This document shows, piece after piece, positions 8,574 to 13,912 of a DNA stretch of 13,912 nt. Origin of the DNA: Cytauxzoon felis. Lineage: Eukaryota; Apicomplexa; Aconoidasida; Piroplasmida; Theileriidae. Positions within the stretch are counted from its first letter, which is position 1. Each line of letters begins with the position of its first letter. The notes beneath the pieces were generated by a model. It had not been told where the DNA came from and searched no databases. It saw only the letters and a list, made by a program, of their open reading frames with translations. The translations under genes and the position numbers were made by a program. Location: contig JAIQCW010000176.1 of assembly GCA_020283715.1 (NCBI GenBank), forward strand, positions 1 through 13,912, read 5' to 3'.

Positions 8574-11237
8574 TGAATAAAGTCAATGCCATATTCATCT
8601 TCGATCTAGATCAAACTTGTAATCTCAATCATCCAACCGATCAACAAATACAGGTATTACATATCTAATATCTCCACTCGAAGTCCAATCCTACTATCGT
8701 TCCACCTGAGGTTACATTCCTGCCGTCAGCTTCTCTATTTACTTCCCCTTCCAGCTCCCGTAGATCGCTTCCAGGTATTCCACTTCCACTTGAGGTCTAA
8801 TCACTGTTTTTCACTAACTTCATTTTTACCTCCAAAATTTGAAGGAATTTCATCAATTTCTGGGGAAACTCATGACAATATTTCAGTGACCATTGAATGT
8901 ATTTCTGATGTCAATACTTCATTGAAGAGGAATTTGATGATTGTATTTAGTTTACTGAATTCCATTAATTCTCATTTATATTCATTGAGATATCCTTACA
9001 AACATTGATTCCGTCACTTTATCCTTATCTCGACGAGTTATGAATTAACCTCAGGTGGAACCTGGAAGCGATCTACGGGAGCTGGAAGGGGAAGTAATTA
9101 GAAGAGGCCACCACGGCGAGTGGAAGGACCTCGGGTGGAATAGCGAGTGGAAAGATATGTGGATTGTAACTTCGAGTGGAATAGACATAATTTATGATAT
9201 GATTAAATGTGTATATAGAGATGTAAATTATTATATTATTATCCTGAGACAAGATCGATAGATGATCAATTATCACATTTTGGTTTGATAGAGGGTTTGA
9301 TATCATTATCGAAGTGAGTTTGAAAGATTTTATATTATAAATGATATATATAATGATAGTACATTTACTACTGATGATGTAGATTATATAAAATCTAAAT
9401 TATATACAACAGTAATTATACGTTGGATACGTAATATATATTTAACAGTGGTATGTAATATAATTTAATATAATTTATAATTAATAGTCTTTTATAAATA
9501 ATAAATTATTAGATGAAAAGACAGATTATAGTTGTTATTGGAGAAATAATATATATAAAATTATATTAAAAAATTCAATTAGGATATTTGAATTATTATA
9601 TGGTAATATTTATAATCATTTATATAATAATATAAATAATAATGATTATTTAATTAAATTAAAATTTTATTTAAATGAATTTTTCCCCACTTTTATATCT
9701 AAATCTATAGAAAATGGTTCAAATATATTAAAAGGTTTATTAATTTAATTTCATATTCATTTATTTATAGATTTAGATTCATGTAGACGATTTTATGGTA
9801 ATATTTCAACAACATTAGATGTACAAGTTTGTTTATTATTTTTTATTCATTATATATTTTTTTTTAACCTCCTCTAGATTATTATCGATGAATTATGTAA
9901 TCAATTCAAATCAATCTCAAATACAATCTTAATATATAATAAACAATTAATACATACAACGTAAGATTATCAATATATATATATATACATCAATCTTATA
10001 TAGACTCAATAATCAAAATATGATCACAATTTATCTCTTTCTCATCAAACATCGAGGAGAGGTATCATCAATATATATATTGATACTCCACTCGAAGTCC
10101 ATCCGATGACCGTTGGGTCTAGGTCCACCTGAGGTCCAATCCAACTTTTTTCGTCCTGCCGTCAGCTCTTCCCCACCTGAGGTTACAACCTTGTCTTCCA
10201 CTCGCCGTGGAGGCTTCTTCTATTTATCTATCTCTAAAGAGTATAGCCACTCCCGGAGATCGTGGTGAAGGTAGTGATGGATCATCCATCATGGGAATGA
10301 TGGAAGATGGTGATAAGGATGTGTTGGATGTAACCTCAGGTGGAATGAAGAGTAGTACTGGACCTCAGGTGGAACCCGCAGCTGATCTCAGGGAAGCGGA
10401 GGGGGAAGTAAATAGAGAAGCTGTCTGCAAGACGAAGATAAGGATGGATTGGAGAGTAGTACAGGACCTCGAGTGGAGAGTAGAATATAGATTTTTTTTG
10501 TAAATGATATAAATATGATAGGTATCTCGTAATAGATCATATTGTATAAAATGGTTGGATACGTGTGAATTATTATTGGTTGATTCTGTTGATGGTAATA
10601 TATTTAGTCCTAGGGTATATATAGATGGAAATGAGTATATAATGTGTATATTAATTATTGGTGAATGTATATTGGTATTATTATTGAATGATGTTGATGA
10701 TATATTATTGGTATATTTATTTATTTATTATTTATAATAAAATTATTATAGACAATGACAAATATACGTGAATATGTAGAGAATATGCCATTTGGTTTAA
10801 TAAAATTGAATGAAATATTATCGGGTATGAATAATAATTCAATTATAAAATCAAAAAATATAAAAACATTTACAATAAATAAATTAACAAATACAATAAA
10901 TAGGTATATAAAATTTAATCATTTTATATTTTTTTTTAATGTTTATAGTGTTGGATTTGATTTAATTGATGATATGAAATTAGAAGAATTATCAATTATA
11001 TATGATTTACATAATTTAATTAAATTATCTAGAGATGATATTATGAAAATACATTTAAAAATTAAAAATGGATGGATCAATACAAAAATATCAAATCATA
11101 GAGAAGTATATTATATCAATGATCATAAAACATTATCCAATACCAAAAGTATGCACATAACACCCAACATCATCATCACTATAGATGAATTCGATCACTT
11201 TATCAATACCTATCTCAATGGTGTCTACTTTATCTAA
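8573..11237 (+). CDS. CCZ1: vacuolar fusion protein CCZ1 homologue, 10 exons
   Basis: With MON1, CCZ1 forms the exchange factor that activates Rab7 on late endosomes and vacuoles. Exons are 8573-8653, 9219-9313, 9360-9450, 9488-9734, 9771-9826, 9878-9960, 10004-10061, 10522-10710, 10752-10903 and 10949-11237. All junctions are GT-AG and in phase; the total is 1341 nt, 446 aa (human 482). The match to human CCZ1 runs in order: KLLYYYPETRS for KILFYHPNE; FGLIEGLISLSNTF for VGLCEAIVQFTRTF; ILIYNKQLIHTTLNNQNM for FLYNDQLIWSGLEQDDM; FSPRVYIDGNEY for FPKIFVNTDDTY; and NGWINTKISNHREVYYI for DYWVVGKKSDRRELYVI. Introns 1 (565 nt) and 7 (460 nt) contain islands D and E; the other seven are 36-51 nt. 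Intron 9 (45 nt) has no in-frame stop and could be retained, giving 461 aa. Exon edges are inferred, not confirmed by transcripts. Confidence 0.85.
8673..9180. repeat. repeat island D inside CCZ1 intron 1
   Basis: A 508-nt island within the 565-nt intron 8654-9218. It starts TCCACTCGAAGTCCAATCC and ends GGATTGTAACTTCGAGTGGA. The left half has TTCCACCTGAGGTTACATTC, CCTGCCGTCAGCTTCTC and TTTACTTCCCCTTCCAGCTC. The right half has GAAGCGATCTACGGGAGCTG, GGAAGGGGAAGTAATTAG and GCCACCACGGCGAGTGG. Core type 2 (about 8815-9040) matches the core of island C closely, including TATTTCTGATGTCAATACTT. Removing the island would leave a normal intron of about 57 nt. Confidence 0.85.
10087..10477. repeat. repeat island E inside CCZ1 intron 7
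   Basis: A 391-nt island within intron 10062-10521. It starts TCCACTCGAAGTCC and ends GGACCTCGAGTGGA. It carries CCTGCCGTCAGCTCTTC, CCACTCGCCGTGGAGGCTTC and core type 1 (about 10229-10370), near-identical to island B. The right half has CCCGCAGCTGATCTCAGGGA, GCGGAGGGGGAAGTAAATAG and GAAGCTGTCTGCAAGACGA. An 18-nt palindrome, ATCAATATATATATTGAT (10067-10084), abuts its left end. Without the island the intron would be about 69 nt. Confidence 0.85.
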
Positions 11238-11260
11238 TTCAATATAGAAGTAGCTCATAT

Positions 11261-11819
11261 TCCACTCGAGGTTACAACCACCGAAGGTCGTCCTCCACCT
11301 GAGGTCCATTAATCACACGTCCTTTTCCACTCGCCGTGGAGGCTCTCCACTTGAGGTTAGTCCTGCCGTCAGCTTCTCTATTTACCTATCTCTAAAGAGT
11401 AAAGCCACTCCCGGAGATCGTGGCGAAATATCCGAGACGATCCATGGGAGTCGAGGTGAGGTAAATAAGGAAGCCACCACGGCTAGTGGAAAAGAGATTA
11501 GGATTGGACCTCGAGTGGAAACCCGTAGCTGATCTCAGGGAAGCGGATGGGGAAGCAAATAGAGAAGGCCACCACGGCTAGTGGAAGAGTAGATGTTTGT
11601 GATGTAACCTCAAGTGGAAATAATGGGGTAAAAATGGATTATGGGGATAAAAAACCTCATAATAAAGATATTAAACCCCATTATAAACATGATATACAAG
11701 TTGATGATGAGTACATGACCTCGAGTGGAACCCGCAGCTGATCTCAGGGAAGCGGAGGGGGAAGTAAATAGAAGAGCTGACGGCAGGACGACATTCTGTG
11801 GATTGGACATCGAGTGGAA
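11261..11819. repeat. repeat island F between convergent CCZ1 and TTC4, partly duplicated
   Basis: At 559 nt this is the largest island, in the 617-nt gap between two convergent stops. It starts TCCACTCGAGGTTACAACC and ends GGATTGGACATCGAGTGGA. TCCTGCCGTCAGCT (11361-11374) is answered exactly by AGCTGACGGCAGGA (11775-11788). It contains a shortened core type 1 (CTATCTCTAAAGAGTAAAGC, then CCACTCCCGGAGATCGTGG). The right-half module AGCTGATCTCAGGGAAGCGG occurs twice, near 11528 and 11737, about 210 nt apart. A stretch of about 95 nt not seen in the other islands (about 11620-11715, rich in AAAACC, CATAAT and GATAT) separates the copies. This suggests two islands merged, or an internal duplication. 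Confidence 0.85.
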
Positions 11820-11854
11820 CTAACTTCATTTATAATAAGATTATTATGATTGAA

Positions 11855-13566
11855 TTATGATATGATTTCGTATTGTTTTAGGGCATTTTCATCTTGTACG
11901 ATATGTATGATAATGACTTTGAAAATGAGATTGATTTTATTAATGACATTGGATAGATGATTATTGACATTAAATTTAATTAATTCATTATCATTAATCT
12001 AAGTGTTGGATGATAAATTATAAATTAACAAACTTGATAATAACATAATGAATTATTACGATTAAATTGTATTGGATAATTATTATCTATAAACATTACA
12101 TCTAAATGATCACCAATACAAGTATTATAATTATAATCTTCAATATAATCTGTTATATTCATTTCATCATATCTAATAATAATAATGATTTAATTAATAA
12201 ATTTATAAACGTACATAAATAAACATGATGTATGTATTATACCATCCAATTCATAAAAATTAATCTTTTGTGATTCAGGTATCTTATACAATTCCGGTAA
12301 TAACTTAATATCTAATAAATATATATTAATCCATCTTATACCACATACTCTTTAATCTCAATAAATTCATCAATCTCATCTGTGATTCATACTCCTAATA
12401 AATAATTTAACTCAATCCACTCGAAGTCCTCCACCTGAGGTCCAATCCTTACCACTCGAGGTCTAATCCAACTTTCTTCATCCTGCCGTCAGCTCTCCAC
12501 CTGAGGTTACAATCTCTGTTCCACTCGCCGTGGAGGCTTCTCCTAATTACCTATCTCTAAAGAGTATAGCCACTCCCAGAGATCGTGGCGATGATAGAGG
12601 TTAAAATGATGTAACCTCAAGTGGACTACCCGTAGCTGATCTCAGGGAAGCGGAGGGGGAAGTAAATAGAAGAGCTGACGGCAGGACGACCTCAGGTGGA
12701 ACGCCTAGTGGAAAGGGAGATGTAGATGTAACCTCAGGTGGAGTCAGTATATTCATCAACAAACTTCTTTTTGTAATAAATTTAATTTATTATTTTGAAT
12801 TTCCTTTTCTTTTTCGAATTCTTTGAGTTTTTTGGTAACTTTGTGATAGAGTTTGCCGAATTCTTCATCGACATTATAGAGTACATTACTGTTGATATCA
12901 TTTGAGTTTGTAATGGTTTTGATACATTCGACACAGAATAGTAGTGATTGTTTATATAATGATATATTGAATGATGCTAGAGATCCACGATAATATCTTT
13001 AGATGAATGTATTAATGGATATAAGACATACGCTTTATAATCATGTTTATTAAATTTAATACTTCTTTTACAATCATCTATACATTTAACATATTGTCCT
13101 AAGTATATAATTTATTATCATTTAATGTATACATTTACCTAATTTAAGATATACATATGCACGATTAGAATATAATTGTGAATTTAATAAATTATCTTTA
13201 CATTCAGCTTGTATACCATTTGTATAACTTGATATTGCAGCATCATAAAATCTTTTTCCATCATTTACATAACCATTACCAACATCCTTTAGTAATAAAT
13301 AATTAAAGATTATACTCAACATACTTTATATTTTAATGCTATAGAATCTCTAGTTTCACCTTCTGCTAATAATTTATATAGAGCTTCTAAATCTTCATTT
13401 GAACTTATATCATCTATTATATATATAATATATATCAATATTATAATAATATACTTGGTATTTCATCCATAAATAATGGATGTTCAATATCTGCATACTC
13501 TCTAGTCAATTTTTCCAGAAATTCATCTGATATTTCATAGTCCTCATCATCATTAACACTCGGCAT
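11855..13566 (-). CDS. TTC4: TTC4/Cns1-type TPR co-chaperone, 9 exons
   Basis: TTC4 (yeast Cns1) links Hsp90 and Hsp70 through a TPR domain. Exons in transcript order are 13455-13566, 13325-13413, 13139-13286, 13032-13098, 12765-12996, 12349-12394, 12215-12311, 12034-12172 and 11855-11998. Introns are 41, 38, 40, 35, 370, 37, 42 and 35 nt. The total is 1074 nt, 357 aa (human 387). The N-terminus has HPLFMDEIP, like the human VPLFMSRAP. Three TPRs span about residues 62-172. The residues that clamp the EEVD tail are all present: Lys67, Asn71, Asn108, Lys138 and Arg142. A charged helix follows (about 191-231). The C-terminal wheel domain aligns with human TTC4: LDGIIHTSCLFIYDEMNITD, then DHLDVMF for DHLMVMF. 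An in-frame TAA lies upstream of the chosen ATG. Intron 5 holds island G. Confidence 0.88.
12416..12742. repeat. repeat island G inside TTC4 intron 5
   Basis: A 327-nt island within the 370-nt intron 12395-12764; only about 43 nt of ordinary intron remains outside it. Core 12-mers in the left orientation lie at 12416, 12430, about 12451 and 12496; in the right orientation they end at 12625, 12700 and 12742. TCCTGCCGTCAGCTCT (12481-12496) and AGAGCTGACGGCAGGA (12671-12686) form a perfect 16-nt inverted repeat. The interior has CCACTCGCCGTGGAGGCTTC, CTATCTCTAAAGAGTA and CCACTCCCAGAGATCGTGG, a short core type 1. The right half has AGCTGATCTCAGGGAAGCGG. Confidence 0.87.
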
Positions 13567-13912
13567 CTCATCTAACAGGCATTACACATTAAACTACATT
13601 TTATACATGAAATCCTACTGACATTTGGATAAACTATACACATTAAACTAGATGTAAATTATAAAATGAATGAATAATACTCTAGACATTATTATTACAA
13701 GAAATTTTTTTATATATTCAAGTTCAATAGGGCTAAATTATCTATCATCGATAGGTGTTTTGAGTGTAACTTTATTAACGCTCTTAATGTGTAGATGTGA
13801 TTTATAGTAATTATATTAATTAAAAGTAATGTAAAATTATGGTGAGATATTAAATGTGTAATGTTAACATTAATTAATCTCTCAATAAAACGAGCGTTGA
13901 AGCGATGTAAAA
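13567..13912. other. gene-free 5' flank of TTC4
   Basis: 346 nt upstream of the TTC4 start, likely promoter and 5' UTR. A 13-nt direct repeat, ACACATTAAACTA, occurs at 13584-13596 and 13638-13650. AACGCTC (about 13798) has its inverse GAGCGTT near 13891. No repeat island, open frame or RNA gene is visible, and the window ends without another gene. Confidence 0.35.

Noticed and set aside
8790..9008. Plus-strand frame in island D (and the matching one at 4755-5033 in island C)
   Set aside because: It lies inside introns within repeat core 2. Only a short peptide is shared, and there is no start or splice support. Kept as a finding about core 2, not as a gene.
9055..9306. Overlapping frames on both strands at the right end of island D
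   Set aside because: They are mostly repeat DNA; the real coding here is CCZ1 exon 2 (9219-9313) in another frame.
10067..10084. 18-nt AT palindrome next to island E, near the intron 7 donor
   Set aside because: It is an alternating AT run, easily produced by chance in this composition, and no other island has one at its edge.
11547..11810. Overlapping frames on both strands in island F
   Set aside because: They consist of repeat modules and a stretch unique in this window. No family match and no conservation of frame in other islands.

Overview
The window is a compact, AT-rich nuclear segment of a eukaryote, most likely an apicomplexan and probably a piroplasm (Theileria/Cytauxzoon/Babesia microti-like). 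The grounds are: many GT-AG introns of only 32-52 nt; an ER Hsp70 ending in SDEL, as in Plasmodium; a CK2 catalytic subunit with a long N-terminal extension carrying a hydrophobic stretch, which I recall being described for Theileria parva; and short intergenic gaps. The species cannot be fixed from the sequence alone.

Layout. On the minus strand from the left: the 5' end of RtcB (tRNA ligase, cut by the window edge), succinyl-CoA ligase alpha (7 exons), CK2 alpha (1 exon), BiP (4 exons), a twin-CX9C protein (1 exon) and a possible 2-exon gene for a 67-residue protein. On the plus strand: a small two-helix CxxC membrane protein resembling DMAC1/TMEM261, then CCZ1 (10 exons). A minus-strand TTC4/Cns1 co-chaperone gene (9 exons) converges on CCZ1. 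I rebuilt the exon structures by hand from splice sites, phase and family motifs. Exon lengths sum to whole codons in every complete gene: SCS alpha 313 aa, BiP 660 aa, CCZ1 446 aa, TTC4 357 aa. The genes are housekeeping: protein folding (BiP, TTC4), vesicle traffic (CCZ1), mitochondrial metabolism and import (SCS alpha, CX9C), RNA ligation (RtcB) and signalling (CK2).

The unusual component is a family of seven repeat islands (A-G, about 330-560 nt each) at roughly 1785, 3670, 4723, 8673, 10087, 11261 and 12416. Each starts with TCCAC(C/T)(C/T)GA(A/G)GT-type motifs and ends with their reverse complements, and is built from a shared set of modules arranged as a large imperfect inverted repeat. 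Three islands are intergenic. Four lie inside introns and make those introns 370-565 nt instead of about 40.

Across every island the plus strand switches from C-rich (left) to G-rich (right), even where both flanks are exons of one gene. The islands therefore sit at abrupt GC-skew inversions. This is the pattern expected of initiation sites for replication, or of sites of strand-asymmetric repair or recombination. I consider it the most interesting signal in the window.
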